From Rosistilla carotiformis (lineage in GTDB: Bacteria; Planctomycetota; Planctomycetia; Pirellulales; Pirellulaceae), in assembly GCF_007753095.1 (NCBI RefSeq), contig NZ_CP036348.1, forward strand, positions 2,790,001 to 2,854,000: 64,000 bases of DNA, written 5' to 3'. The notes beneath the pieces are model-generated. The model did no database searches, was not told the DNA's origin, and was given only the letters and a program-made list of their open reading frames with translations. A program made the translations under genes and the position numbers. Shown piece by piece: positions 1 through 9,492 of this stretch (position 1 is the first letter of the stretch; each line of letters starts with the position of its first letter).

Positions 1-142
1 GCGGTAGCGCAGAAAAATGGGGTAGGAGCACGGGGGGAGACCTTTCGACCAATAGGGAGTGTTTTTGACTGCCCTATTCAAGTCGATCGCGCTGCAGCGT
101 GCAAGCATTTGCCGTCGTGTGAACGCCCTGACGGGCGATCCA

Positions 143-177
143 TCCGCCCGCATCGGTCGATGCGGGCGGACAGTTTT
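143..177 (+). terminator. Terminator-like hairpin for an off-window plus-strand gene
   Basis: A perfect 13-base inverted repeat (143-155 pairing with 158-170) is followed on the plus strand by CAGTTTTCG. The short T run lies only on the plus-strand side, so if it terminates transcription it serves a gene ending before the window rather than the minus-strand MscS gene that stops at 192. The two-base loop would open to four in practice. Confidence 0.5.
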
Positions 178-191
178 CGTTTGTGCGACGA

Positions 192-1163
192 CTACTGGCG
201 CAGACGCGGCTTGATCTTGCCGTCGCCAGAGCCTTCGGTATCAGCTGGGGCCCCCGTCAAATTGACATCCAATTGAGGGAACGGAATCCCGATGCCCGCT
301 TCGTCGAGACCGTTTTTAACAGCTCGAGTCAAAGCTTCTTTGACACCCCAGAAGTCTTCGGCGCGAGTCCAGAAGCGGACGGTCCAAGCGACCGCGCTGT
401 CCCCCAGTTCGCCCAAGACGATCTGGTATCCGCGGCCTTCGCCGGTGAGCATCTTGTCGCTGAGCGATTCGGCAGCTTTGGCAAGCGTCTCGCGGGTCAG
501 GTCCAGGCTGGCCGAATATTCGGTGCCGACCGAGACGTCGACGCGTCGCTCTTTGTGAAACGTGATGTTCTCGATCGTGCCACCGGCGATCTGGCTGTTG
601 GGAACGATGATCCGGCGATTGTCAGGCGTGTCGAAAGTCGTCGTGAAGAGATCGATCTCATTCACCTTGGCGACGATCCCAGCTGCCGAGATCACATCGC
701 CAACTTTGAAGGGACGGAAGACCAGCAAAAGGATCCCCGAGGCAAAGTTCCCCAGCGTCCCTTGGAAGGCCAACCCGATCGCAAAGCCTGCGGCACCCAA
801 GATCGCTGCAAAGCTGGTGACATTGATGCCAACCGACCCCGCAACTCCCAACAACACGCAGACCATGATCGCATAAAAAACCACCTTCGATACAAAGCGA
901 CCGAGCGTTTCGTCGACTCGGCGTCGGACCGGCGTACCGGCGATCCGCGAGACAAATTTCGCAACAAAATAGGCGACAATCACACCTAAAACGACCAACA
1001 CGGCCTTTGGCAGATAGATCATCGACATCTCGATCAGCCCCGAGAAATCCCCTTGCATGGCATTGCTAAAGGCGTTGCTCGCTTCTTCCTTGAGCACTTC
1101 TAAGTTTTCGTTCACCCCATTGGCCGCGGCTTCCCCCGCATTTCCTGGCTCTTCGTTTTGCAT
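192..1163 (-). CDS. MscS-family small-conductance mechanosensitive ion channel
   Basis: Inner-membrane channel of the MscS family, which releases solutes on hypo-osmotic shock. The 323-residue product has an acidic, Ala/Asn-rich N-terminus, membrane helices near residues 50-72 and 88-110, and a Gly/Ala-rich pore helix at about 118-150 ending in FRPFKVGD. The beta domain follows, and the family signature GIPFPQ lies near the C-terminus. I start it at the ATG at 1163 because GGGAG lies 8 bases upstream; an in-frame start 27 bases further upstream has no such site. The length fits minimal MscS proteins. It is transcribed alone, in the same direction as the Ada gene. Confidence 0.93.
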   Translation of the reverse strand: MQNEEPGNAGEAAANGVNENLEVLKEEASNAFSNAMQGDFSGLIEMSMIYLPKAVLVVLGVIVAYFVAKFVSRIAGTPVRRRVDETLGRFVSKVVFYAIMVCVLLGVAGSVGINVTSFAAILGAAGFAIGLAFQGTLGNFASGILLLVFRPFKVGDVISAAGIVAKVNEIDLFTTTFDTPDNRRIIVPNSQIAGGTIENITFHKERRVDVSVGTEYSASLDLTRETLAKAAESLSDKMLTGEGRGYQIVLGELGDSAVAWTVRFWTRAEDFWGVKEALTRAVKNGLDEAGIGIPFPQLDVNLTGAPADTEGSGDGKIKPRLRQ

Positions 1164-1349
1164 CGAGATACTCCCTTTAATTGCTTTCAAATAGAACGCC
1201 CCTCGCGGACGCGGGCGATGGGATCAAAGATGATGCCCGTTGGGTGCCATTGAACCCTGCATTGCCCGAACCAAATACATACAGAATCTTCCCCTGACAT
1301 TCCAGGGCATCCGCCAGCAAATCAGGGGTGAGTTTGTATGACTTGTTGG

Positions 1350-2450
1350 TCAATCGGCTCCGTTTGTTAGCGTTGAAGTCCACGAGGGCTGACGCTCGAT
1401 TTCCAACAGCCGCTGTTTCCGCCACAGTCCGCCGCCGTATCCGGTCAGCGTTCCGTCGGCGCCGATCACTCGGTGACAGGGGATCAGGATCGCGATCCGG
1501 TTATCGCCGTTGGCCCGTGCCACCGCGCGGACCGCTGTCGGTTTGCCGATCGCGGTGGCTTGCTGAGCATACGAGCGCGTCTCGCCAAATGGTATCTGCC
1601 GCAACGCTTCCCAAACCCTTTGTTGGAACGGAGTCCCGGCGGTGTCCAAAGGGATCTCAAATCGAGTCCGTCGACCGGCGAAGTATTCTTGCAGCTGGGA
1701 CTGTAGCGTTGCAAACAGCGGACTTGGGCCGGGCAGCAGCGTCGCCCGACATCGCTGACGCAGCCGATCCAACTGCGTTTCCAACATCGGCCGATCGGCG
1801 AACTCCAGCAGACAGATCCCCGCGTCCGATCCACCCGCCAACATCGGGCCCAAAGGTGTCAGCAGCCGCGAGATCGCAATCACTTGTCGGCCGTCGCTTT
1901 TGGCCGGCGCCGCGCCGATCGCCCGCTTAAATCCGTCGCCAAATCCGCTCAGCGATTCGTATCCGCTCTGTAGCGCGACCTCGGTCACCGATTGTCGATC
2001 GCGAATCTGTCCGAACGACTGATTGATCCGACGCATCCGCTGATACGCCGTAAAGGTCATCCCGTGGGTCTTTTGAAACCAACGGCGAACGCGAACCGGA
2101 TCGAGTCCCCGGCATCGCAAGTCTTCGCTTCGCAAACGGAGATTCGGGTCGCTTTCTAATTCATCGATCAACGGCTGCAACCAATCGGGCGAAGCTCCCA
2201 GCGCCGCCAACGGGCGGCAGATTTTGCACGCTCGAAAACCGTGAGCCAGCGCCGACTGGGCATCGCGAAAGTACTCGACATTCTCCGGCTTCGGTTTCCG
2301 CGCCGTACACGACGGGCGACAGAAGATCCCCGTCGTGCGAATCCCCGCCAGAAACACCCCCTCGAAACGAGAGTCCTTGGCGACCAGAGCGGCATACATC
2401 GTCTCGCGGCTTGGCAACGAAGGCAGCTCGTTTGGGGCAACTCTCTTCAT
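1350..2450 (-). CDS. ada: Trifunctional Ada: methylphosphotriester sensor, AraC regulator and O6-alkylguanine-DNA alkyltransferase
   Basis: Adaptive-response protein that repairs alkylated DNA and activates transcription. The 366 residues hold all three modules. The zinc-binding Ada domain has Cys44, Cys48, Cys75 and Cys78 (FCRPSC and CKIC). An AraC-type helix-turn-helix lies at about 90-190. The C-terminal methyltransferase carries PCHRV, with Cys325 as suicide acceptor. In the family, methylation of the first cysteine turns Ada into an activator, so autoregulation is likely but not shown here. The start at 2450 is preceded by GAGGAAAG; a longer frame adds 23 residues without homology. Complete, with no key residue missing. 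Confidence 0.95.
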   Translation of the reverse strand: MKRVAPNELPSLPSRETMYAALVAKDSRFEGVFLAGIRTTGIFCRPSCTARKPKPENVEYFRDAQSALAHGFRACKICRPLAALGASPDWLQPLIDELESDPNLRLRSEDLRCRGLDPVRVRRWFQKTHGMTFTAYQRMRRINQSFGQIRDRQSVTEVALQSGYESLSGFGDGFKRAIGAAPAKSDGRQVIAISRLLTPLGPMLAGGSDAGICLLEFADRPMLETQLDRLRQRCRATLLPGPSPLFATLQSQLQEYFAGRRTRFEIPLDTAGTPFQQRVWEALRQIPFGETRSYAQQATAIGKPTAVRAVARANGDNRIAILIPCHRVIGADGTLTGYGGGLWRKQRLLEIERQPSWTSTLTNGAD

Positions 2451-2770
2451 GCGAAATTCGCTTTCCTCGTGAAACCTGGCAGGTTTAGGAGCATTCAATT
2501 CCGAAAGCCCTCCAATCATTGGGTGGCTGACTTAAAATGACGTTACCACGTCGCGCGGCGATCACAACCGCGAAAGCGACAAGCAATTGGTTTGTTGCGT
2601 TGCCGCAAACGCTAGCTCGACAGTCACCCCGTTTATTGTCAGCCTTCCCGGCAGCTGCAGGTTGTGCCAGCAAACGGCCACGTCGCTATCCCGTTGAACT
2701 TAATCAACGATCCGCCTAACTTGTGCGGTCCCCCAACTCGATACTCACCCCTGTTTGAAAGTTCCCCACA
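2451..2770. other. Divergent intergenic region between ada and the beta-helix gene
   Basis: These 320 bases separate two divergently transcribed genes and must hold both promoters. I see no open frame with a recognisable product, no strong hairpin and no direct repeat that would define an operator. The only clear element is the ribosome-binding site for ada next to its start. Confidence 0.6.
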
Positions 2771-5398
2771 ATGTTTTTAAAGCGCGCGCGAGCGATCCCT
2801 AAAAAGTTTTCCCTTGAATCGATAGGCGTGCGATCTGCCCACCGACCTGCCGTGGCGATCGCGATCCTGATCGGCGCGGCGATTGTTTGCGACGCCGCGG
2901 AAACGACGCTGCATGTCGCGCCCGCCGGTCCGCTGCACTCGCTGACCGAAGCTCGCGACGAGATTCGCCAGCGACGCGCGGCCGCACCGGACGAAACGTT
3001 TCGAGTGATCGTCGCCGACGGACGCTATGAAATCAGCGAACCGATCGTATTCGAAGCGAAAGACGGCAACGTGGTCTACCAAGCCGCGGAAGGAGCTGCC
3101 CCGGTGATCTCCGGCGGCCGCGTCATCACAATGCCATGGACCGCCACCGAATCGGGCGTCTGGTCGACTCAACTGCCTCCCGATTGGCGTTTTGATCAAC
3201 TCTGGATCAACGGTAACCACGCGACGCGCGCCCGCGAACCGGATCACTTTTTCCACTACATGTTGCGCGGCCAAGAGACGCTGATCGAAAACGCGCGTCG
3301 TGCGCGGCAGACCTTCACCGTCCGCCCCGAAGACGTCGCCAGCTTGCAGGGACTCAGCCCCGAACAGATCCAGAACGTGCAATTCCTGGCCTTCCATAAA
3401 TGGGACACCACGCGGCGGTTCCTCGAATCGGCGGATGCCGACGCGGGACGCTTGGTCAGCGTTGGACGAGGGATGAAGTCGCACAATCCGCTGACCCTGA
3501 ACACCGGCTACATCTTAGAGAACTACCGCGAAGCGATGGACGAGCCGGGCGAATGGTTCCTCGCCCCCGATGGTCTGCTCAGCTACCGCCCCCGCGAAGG
3601 GGAATCGATGGACACGATCGAGTGCATCGCGCCGGTCAGCGAAAAGCTGGTTGTGATCCGTGGCGATGCGGCGAGCGACAAGTCGGTGAAGAATCTCGAG
3701 TTCCACGGATTGGCGTTTCGTCACAGTGGGCTGATCACGCCGCCCCAAGGATTTGAGCCTTCGCAAGCCGCGTCGCCGATCGAAGCGGCGGTGCAGATCG
3801 ACGGAGCCCAAGGCATCGTCTTGGCCGATTGCGAAATTGGCCACACCGGCCAGTACGGTCTTTGGTTCCGCAAGGGTTGTCGCGATAGCCGCGTCGAGCG
3901 ATGTTGGATCCACGACCTGGGTGCCGGTGGCGTGCGGATCGGCGAAACCCGAATCGCCAAGGAGGCTGCGGAACGAACCAGCCATATCGTTGTCGACAAC
4001 AGTATCGTCAATCACGCCGGTCACATGTTCCCCTGTGCCGTGGGGATTTGGATCGGTCAGAGTGGCGACAATCAAATCACGCACAACGAGATCGCCGATC
4101 TGTTTTACACTGGCATCTCCGTCGGCTGGCGTTGGGGATATTCCGAAAGCCTGGCGTCGCGAAATCGCATCGAAGACAACCATATCCATCACATCGGCCA
4201 GGGTTGGCTGAGCGATATGGGAGGGATCTACACGCTGGGCCCCGCTCCCGGAACGGTCCTTCGCGGCAACCGAATCCACGACATCGATTCGTGGGGCTAC
4301 GGCGGCTGGGGCTTGTACAATGATGAAGGAAGCACCGACATCCTGCTGGAAAACAACTTGGTCTACCGAACCAAATCGGGCGGTTACCACCAGCATTACG
4401 GTCGCGATAACATCATCCGTAACAACATCTTCGCCTACGGACGCGAATACCAAGTGCGGCGTAGCCGCGTCGAAGACCATGTGTCGTTCACGTACGAACA
4501 GAACATCGTCCTGTTCGACAGCGAAGAACTGTTCCACGGCCACTGGGGCGACGACGGTGTGAAGGTCGGGCGGAACCTTTATTGGCGTGGAGGTGCGGAG
4601 GTCGACATCAGCAAAGCGGACAAGAGTGGCGAGTCGGTGATTGCCGATCCGCGATTTGTCGATCCCAAGCACGATGATTTCCGATTCATCGACACCTCCG
4701 CAGCCGACAAGATCGGTTTTAAGCCATTCGATGTTTCGGCAGCCGGTGTTTACGGCGAACCGGCATGGAAGGAAAAAGCCGCATCGCTGCCGATGCCCGA
4801 GATGTTGAGGGCGCCCGAGCCACCCGCTTATTCGGTCCGCGAGGACTTTGAATCGGGCGAGCTGCCGGTGGGAGCGAGGGTGAGCGCCGACAAAGAGCGA
4901 GGCGGGATCGAAGTCGTCGATGTCGACTTCGCCTTTCGCGGCAGCAAAGCACTCCGGTTCACCGACACTCCCGATCAACCGCACGCCTATTATCCGATGA
5001 TGTCTTTGGCACCAAAGCACAGCAGTGGGACGACGCGTTGCCGGTTTATGATCCGGCTGGGTGAAGGGGCTGTCTTCCAACACGAATGGCGCGACGCTGC
5101 CAATCCGTTTCAGATCGGCCCAAGCCTGTGGATCGAAAAAGGCGTGTTAAGAGCGAAGGATGGTGTCTCGGTTAAATTGCCCGTCGATGAATGGATCCGA
5201 ATCGAAGTCGCAGCGCAGCTGGGGCAAGAGGCGGGGCATTGGCATCTGCGAATAACCGTTCCGGGACAAGAACCGCAAACGTTCCGCGACCTGACAACGA
5301 CCAGTCCGGGGTGGCAAAACCTCGACTGGGTCGGCTTCGTCAGCCAAGCCAAGGACGACGCCGTCGTCTACATCGACGATCTCGAATTGGCGCAATAA
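2771..5398 (+). CDS. Secreted right-handed parallel beta-helix protein
   Basis: Large secreted protein (875 residues) with a hydrophobic export signal at about 25-43 ending in an AAE-type cleavage region. Residues 45-130 resemble the N-terminal cap of pectate-lyase-like proteins (VAPAG...LTEARDEIRQ). Residues 280-560 carry repeated rungs such as GLAFRHSG, CEIGHTGQYGL, NNIFAYG and NRIHDI, typical of PbH1 repeats in polysaccharide lyases and glycoside hydrolases. The C-terminal ~200 residues look like a beta-sandwich carbohydrate-binding module ending in YIDDLELA. The substrate is unknown. The ATG at 2771 has no clear ribosome-binding site; a GTG at 2828 would give a tidier signal peptide and is a real alternative. 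Confidence 0.85.
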   Translation: MFLKRARAIPKKFSLESIGVRSAHRPAVAIAILIGAAIVCDAAETTLHVAPAGPLHSLTEARDEIRQRRAAAPDETFRVIVADGRYEISEPIVFEAKDGNVVYQAAEGAAPVISGGRVITMPWTATESGVWSTQLPPDWRFDQLWINGNHATRAREPDHFFHYMLRGQETLIENARRARQTFTVRPEDVASLQGLSPEQIQNVQFLAFHKWDTTRRFLESADADAGRLVSVGRGMKSHNPLTLNTGYILENYREAMDEPGEWFLAPDGLLSYRPREGESMDTIECIAPVSEKLVVIRGDAASDKSVKNLEFHGLAFRHSGLITPPQGFEPSQAASPIEAAVQIDGAQGIVLADCEIGHTGQYGLWFRKGCRDSRVERCWIHDLGAGGVRIGETRIAKEAAERTSHIVVDNSIVNHAGHMFPCAVGIWIGQSGDNQITHNEIADLFYTGISVGWRWGYSESLASRNRIEDNHIHHIGQGWLSDMGGIYTLGPAPGTVLRGNRIHDIDSWGYGGWGLYNDEGSTDILLENNLVYRTKSGGYHQHYGRDNIIRNNIFAYGREYQVRRSRVEDHVSFTYEQNIVLFDSEELFHGHWGDDGVKVGRNLYWRGGAEVDISKADKSGESVIADPRFVDPKHDDFRFIDTSAADKIGFKPFDVSAAGVYGEPAWKEKAASLPMPEMLRAPEPPAYSVREDFESGELPVGARVSADKERGGIEVVDVDFAFRGSKALRFTDTPDQPHAYYPMMSLAPKHSSGTTRCRFMIRLGEGAVFQHEWRDAANPFQIGPSLWIEKGVLRAKDGVSVKLPVDEWIRIEVAAQLGQEAGHWHLRITVPGQEPQTFRDLTTTSPGWQNLDWVGFVSQAKDDAVVYIDDLELAQ

Positions 5399-5480
5399 AC
5401 GCCGCGTCGCAGGGCCGGGGATATGTGTTCCCCGCGCCAATGGGGATTCCCAGGGTCGACGGCTCGGCAATTTGATCGAG

Positions 5481-5590
5481 CTATGCAAATCGCCGAGCCT
5501 TCGGCCCTGGACTCGCGTCGATTTGCGGCCGGCTGCCGCGGCGCCCCGCCCGTTGGCCTGGGCTATGCAAATTGCCGACCCTACGGCCCT
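5481..5590. repeat. Imperfect direct repeat in a convergent intergenic region
   Basis: A 28-base unit starting CTATGCAAAT at 5481-5508 recurs at 5563-5590 with 25 identical bases, offset by 82. It lies between the ends of the converging beta-helix and pncA genes, where no gene is visible. The function is unknown; it could be remnants of an intergenic repeat family. Confidence 0.5.
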
Positions 5591-5664
5591 ATGAGGCTTG
5601 CTACTGGGGGTCTGGCTTTCGGCCGCTCCGGATCCGACGCGATGCTTCGGGCGGTCTTCGCTTG

Positions 5665-6282
5665 CTACGCCAGCCACTGGTCGCTGGTCACGCGTTGTAC
5701 CCCGGCATGTTCCATCTCTGCGATCGCCGCCGCGCAATCGCCCGGCTGCAAATCGACACCGCGACAGGCGTCTTCGATCAACCAGGTGCGGAATCCTAAT
5801 CGACGGGAATCCAACGCGGTGGCGCGAACACAATAATCGGTGGCCAGTCCAAGGATGTAGGTGTCGGTCACTTTGTTCTGCTTCAGATAATCGCCTAGAC
5901 CGGTGGCATGCACGCCGCCGTTGTCAAAGAACCCGCTGTAGCTGTCCAATCTGCGGTCGGTCCCTTTGCTGAAGACCTTCGCGATCGAATGCGTTTTCAA
6001 CAAGGATGCCAGTTCCGCCCCCTCGCTATTTTGCACGCAGTGGTCTGGCCACAGGACTTGCGCGATGCCGTCGATATCGATCGTATCACCGACCCGATGG
6101 TTTGCGTATTGGCTGGCGAAACTGGAATGGTCTGCGGGATGCCAATCCTGCGTCGCGACGACCAACGGGAAGAACGGTTGCAAGCGGTTCGCCAGCGGCA
6201 GCACCTCGTTGCCACGAGGGACCCCAAGTGCTCCACCGGGCAAGAAATCGTTTTGCAGGTCAACCAAAATTAACGCATTCAT
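5665..6282 (-). CDS. pncA: Nicotinamidase/pyrazinamidase
   Basis: Cytosolic amidase converting nicotinamide to nicotinate for NAD salvage. In the 205-residue isochorismatase-fold protein the catalytic triad reads Asp8 (LVDLQNDF), Lys106 (FSKGTD) and Cys151 (ATDYC). The metal ligands are Asp46, His48 and His52 (QDWHPADH). The start codon overlaps the stop of pncB in an ATGA arrangement, so the two are almost certainly translated from one message. The product of this enzyme is the substrate of the neighbouring one. Full length for the family. Confidence 0.96.
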   Translation of the reverse strand: MNALILVDLQNDFLPGGALGVPRGNEVLPLANRLQPFFPLVVATQDWHPADHSSFASQYANHRVGDTIDIDGIAQVLWPDHCVQNSEGAELASLLKTHSIAKVFSKGTDRRLDSYSGFFDNGGVHATGLGDYLKQNKVTDTYILGLATDYCVRATALDSRRLGFRTWLIEDACRGVDLQPGDCAAAIAEMEHAGVQRVTSDQWLA

Positions 6283-7754
6283 GCCTGCCCCCGGGCTGTT
6301 TGGATCATCGACGTTTTTCGTTCATGTAGCGACAACTCGAGTCCCACCGGATAGGAATGCGGGTTCTCAAATCGTTTACTCGCCGCCGGGGTCTTCTGAA
6401 GTTCTTGTTGGACTCGTTGCCGGATCGTTTCCAATTTCGGAGCTTCATAGATCTTCGCGCCATCGCGAAAGATGGGAACCAACAGGTCGGAGGAGGCGAC
6501 GCTCGAATCAAACCGCTTGCGACGATTGGGATCGGCGGGATCGACCATCGTTGCACCCTGGCCGAAATCGATCTCGGCAGCTTCGTTGTAGATCATGTCT
6601 CCACGATGCTCCGATTCATTTTCGAAACGCCGGACTTGTAAGATCCCCGGATTGCTCACCTTAATCGTTTGCTCGGACAGCTTCAGCCGGTATTGCCAGG
6701 TGCCATCGGAATCACGTATCGCACCCAGCTTATAGACGCCTCCCAGCGCCGGTTGATCAAACGCCGTCACCAACTTGGTGCCAACACCCCAGGTATCGAT
6801 GCGGGCGCCTTGCTGCTTGAGGCTGACGATCAAATGTTCGTCGAGATCGTTGCTGGCGACGATCCGAGCGTCCGGGAAACCGCTCGAGTCGAGGAGCTTC
6901 CGGGCTTCGATACTGAGCCAAGCCAAGTCGCCCGAATCGAGTCGTATGCCCAGCATCTCGTGCCCCGCTGCACGCAGCGTTCGGCCGGTCTCAACCGCTG
7001 TCCGCACACCGTCCAACGTATCGTAAGTGTCGACAAGGAACAGGCTGTTGTTGGGCATCGCGCTGGCGTACATGTCAAACGCCTCGCGCTCGGTTGGAAA
7101 CGTCATCACCCAGCTGTGGGCGTGCGTGCCGAAGACGGGAAGGTCGAATAATTGAGCGGCCAGAACGTTCGATGTGCCCGAACAACCGCCGATGCAAGCG
7201 GCTCGGGACGCCGACAGCGCGCCATCGATCCCTTGGGCGCGTCGCAGCCCATATTCAATCACTCGATCGCCGGCAGCAGCTTGGCAGACTCGGGCGGCTT
7301 TGGTCGCGACCAAGGTCTGGAAATTGAGGATGTTCAGTAGCGGCGTCTCGAGCAACTGGCCCAGCAGGATCGGGCCGCGCACTCGGAGCAACGGTTCGTG
7401 GGGATAAACGACGGTCCCTTCGGGAACCGCGTCGATGTCGCAGTCAAACTTTAAGTCCCCCAAATACTCCAGAAAGCCATCGTCGAACAATGGCTCGGCA
7501 TCGGCACCTCGCAACGCGCCCAGGTAGGCGAGGTCGGCGGCCTCGAAGCGGAAGTTTTCCAAGTATTCGATCGCCGTTTGCAGTCCACAAGCGATCGAAT
7601 AGCCGCCATCGAACGGATGGTTGCGAAAGAAAAGATGGAACGCCGCCTCGCGCTCGGCCAAGCCATGTTTCCAATAACCGTAGGCCATCGTCAATTGATA
7701 CAAATCGGTCAGCATCGCCAACGACGGACGATACAACTGCTGCAGCAGATTCAT
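6279..7754 (-). CDS. pncB: Nicotinate phosphoribosyltransferase
   Basis: Joins nicotinate to PRPP to form nicotinate mononucleotide, the committed salvage step to NAD. The 491-residue protein begins with the typical [13 protein letters not shown] block. It has [10 protein letters not shown] near the middle, the GTHAHSW histidine region and the C-terminal [11 protein letters not shown] phosphoribosyl-binding segment, as in the longer bacterial PncB class. It is the first gene of a two-gene operon with pncA. No NAD-responsive regulator (NrtR, NadR) is seen nearby. Confidence 0.96.
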   Translation of the reverse strand: MNLLQQLYRPSLAMLTDLYQLTMAYGYWKHGLAEREAAFHLFFRNHPFDGGYSIACGLQTAIEYLENFRFEAADLAYLGALRGADAEPLFDDGFLEYLGDLKFDCDIDAVPEGTVVYPHEPLLRVRGPILLGQLLETPLLNILNFQTLVATKAARVCQAAAGDRVIEYGLRRAQGIDGALSASRAACIGGCSGTSNVLAAQLFDLPVFGTHAHSWVMTFPTEREAFDMYASAMPNNSLFLVDTYDTLDGVRTAVETGRTLRAAGHEMLGIRLDSGDLAWLSIEARKLLDSSGFPDARIVASNDLDEHLIVSLKQQGARIDTWGVGTKLVTAFDQPALGGVYKLGAIRDSDGTWQYRLKLSEQTIKVSNPGILQVRRFENESEHRGDMIYNEAAEIDFGQGATMVDPADPNRRKRFDSSVASSDLLVPIFRDGAKIYEAPKLETIRQRVQQELQKTPAASKRFENPHSYPVGLELSLHERKTSMIQTARGQA

Positions 7755-8128
7755 TGCGTTCCCCTATTCCCCGACAGAACGTTTGCAGCCAGCGACGTGC
7801 CCCCAGAGCGTGCTGGCCCCACGCTCAGGCGACTATTATAGCCCCTCGAAGGATGGAGCGTGACGGTCGCCGAACCGATCCATCGCATGGTTTGACGCAA
7901 GGTTCCTGCCCGAAAGCAAATCGCAGTCGCCGTGCGCAAAACGCAGGCCATTGATGACGGGATTTGCCGGAGATGTTAAGGTACAGGGAAGCGGGGGGCG
8001 GCGTGCCGATGCGGTTCCCCAGGCTCCATTGGAAACTTGATTCGCCCGGAAACGAGCGTGGCCCCCAAGACGACGCGGCAGCGCAAGCGATACAATAAAA
8101 AAAAGACGACTCCCCCCACAGGATGATC
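7755..8128. other. Divergent intergenic region between pncB and a cytochrome gene
   Basis: About 370 bases hold the promoters of the NAD-salvage operon and the cytochrome lipoprotein. There is an A-rich tract just before the cytochrome start (8095-8105). I find no gene, riboswitch or convincing operator. Confidence 0.55.
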
Positions 8129-9430
8129 ATGAAAACGATTCACCTTTCAACGATGCTGATCGGTTTGGCGGCTCTTGTAGGCTGCGAGAAGCCCTATGTT
8201 GCGGAATTCGAACCCAACATGGTTTACGCCAAGTTGGTGTCGATGTCGGTCGAAGAACCGATGGATCAAGCGCTGGCGGAAACTCAAATCGCATTGACGC
8301 GACTGTTTGGAACTCCCGACGATCCGAAACTTCCCGACTTCCTTCTCGAAGATCCCGATCTCGGAACGCTGGTCACTATGGAGAACCTGGTCGCTGCCTC
8401 GGGGTCGCCTAGCGAAGAGGGACGCGGCCTGTATCGCCAACATTGTTCGACCTGTCACGGAATCACGGGCAACGGTCGTGGAACCACGGCGGCGTTGTTG
8501 GACCCCTATCCTCGCGACTATCGGATGGGGAAATTCAAATTCAAAAGCACTCGCCGCGGATCGAAACCGGTCCGCGAGGACCTGCACTATTCGATCACCC
8601 ACGGGATCGATGGAACCGCGATGAAAGCGATTCCGGAATTGAACGCCGAGCCAGAGCAGGTCGAAGCGTTGATCGATTACGTGATGTATCTGACCTGGCG
8701 TGGCGAAGTCGAACGGGCGATGCTGCAAGAGGCGGAAGTGATCGATTTTGCGGCGGGGGAGACGTTGTTCGACAACCAGATGGTCAACAAGTACCTTCAG
8801 CAATACAAAGATGACTTCGATCCGGAAACGATCACCGACGAAGCCAAGAGAGAAGAGTACGAGCTGTTTGTTGAGCAGTGGGAGTTCATCACCGACATCA
8901 CGTTTGGTGCCGTGGAAGGTTGGTTGGACGCGGAAGATGCGGTGATCGAAGTTCCCGAACCTGAAGAGGTCCCCGTTCCCGAGACGATCGATGAAGTGGT
9001 GGCTGCCGCGCAGTCGGCCGATGATTCGCCGCTGAAGCAATCGATCGAACGAGGTCGAGCCCTGTTTGTGACCGAGCGTGCCGCGTGTGCCAAATGCCAC
9101 GGCCCCAAGGGTTGGGGAGACGGTAAGAACAAAGACTACGACGATTGGACTAAAGACTGGACGCTGCAGCATGGCATCGACCCAACCGATGAAGCGGCTC
9201 AAATTCCATTGATCGCCCGCGGCGTTTTGCCACCTCGGTTGATCGTGCCGCGTGATTTCCGCGAAGGATTGTTCCGTGGCGGTCCCGAACCCGAGCGTCT
9301 CTACCTCCGCATCTCGGCGGGCATCGATGGAACGCCCATGCCATCGGCGACGCTTGAAACGAATCAAATCTGGGACCTTGTCAACTTTGTTCGCTCGCTG
9401 CGTGAAACGCCCGCGATGACGATTCAATAA
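8129..9430 (+). CDS. Di-haem c-type cytochrome lipoprotein
   Basis: Exported, probably lipid-anchored electron-transfer protein of 433 residues. The signal peptide ends in LVGC, a lipobox with Cys19. There are two CxxCH haem sites: CSTCH in the N-terminal half and CAKCH in the C-terminal half. They sit in two cytochrome c domains separated by an acidic, helical stretch rich in EVPEPEEVPVPE. Each domain ends with a Met-containing segment (GTAMKAIPEL, GTPMPSATLE) that can give the sixth iron ligand. AGGA stands 5 bases before the ATG at 8129, so I prefer it to the ATG two codons earlier. The redox partner is unknown; the next gene may be co-expressed. Confidence 0.88.
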   Translation: MKTIHLSTMLIGLAALVGCEKPYVAEFEPNMVYAKLVSMSVEEPMDQALAETQIALTRLFGTPDDPKLPDFLLEDPDLGTLVTMENLVAASGSPSEEGRGLYRQHCSTCHGITGNGRGTTAALLDPYPRDYRMGKFKFKSTRRGSKPVREDLHYSITHGIDGTAMKAIPELNAEPEQVEALIDYVMYLTWRGEVERAMLQEAEVIDFAAGETLFDNQMVNKYLQQYKDDFDPETITDEAKREEYELFVEQWEFITDITFGAVEGWLDAEDAVIEVPEPEEVPVPETIDEVVAAAQSADDSPLKQSIERGRALFVTERAACAKCHGPKGWGDGKNKDYDDWTKDWTLQHGIDPTDEAAQIPLIARGVLPPRLIVPRDFREGLFRGGPEPERLYLRISAGIDGTPMPSATLETNQIWDLVNFVRSLRETPAMTIQ

Positions 9431-9492
9431 ACGCGCCGTCTTCTCGAAACGGCAAACGCTCCTTCCGACAGAACCCTGGAATATTGAACGCG

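Noticed and set aside
1177-1425. A short 82-codon minus-strand frame between MscS and ada
   Set aside because: It overlaps the end of ada and lacks a plausible start or product.
3515-5083. A 522-codon open frame on the minus strand opposite the beta-helix gene
   Set aside because: It mirrors the codon pattern of the real gene (high-GC shadow), has no ribosome-binding site or recognisable domain, and the plus frame has a signal peptide and beta-helix repeats.
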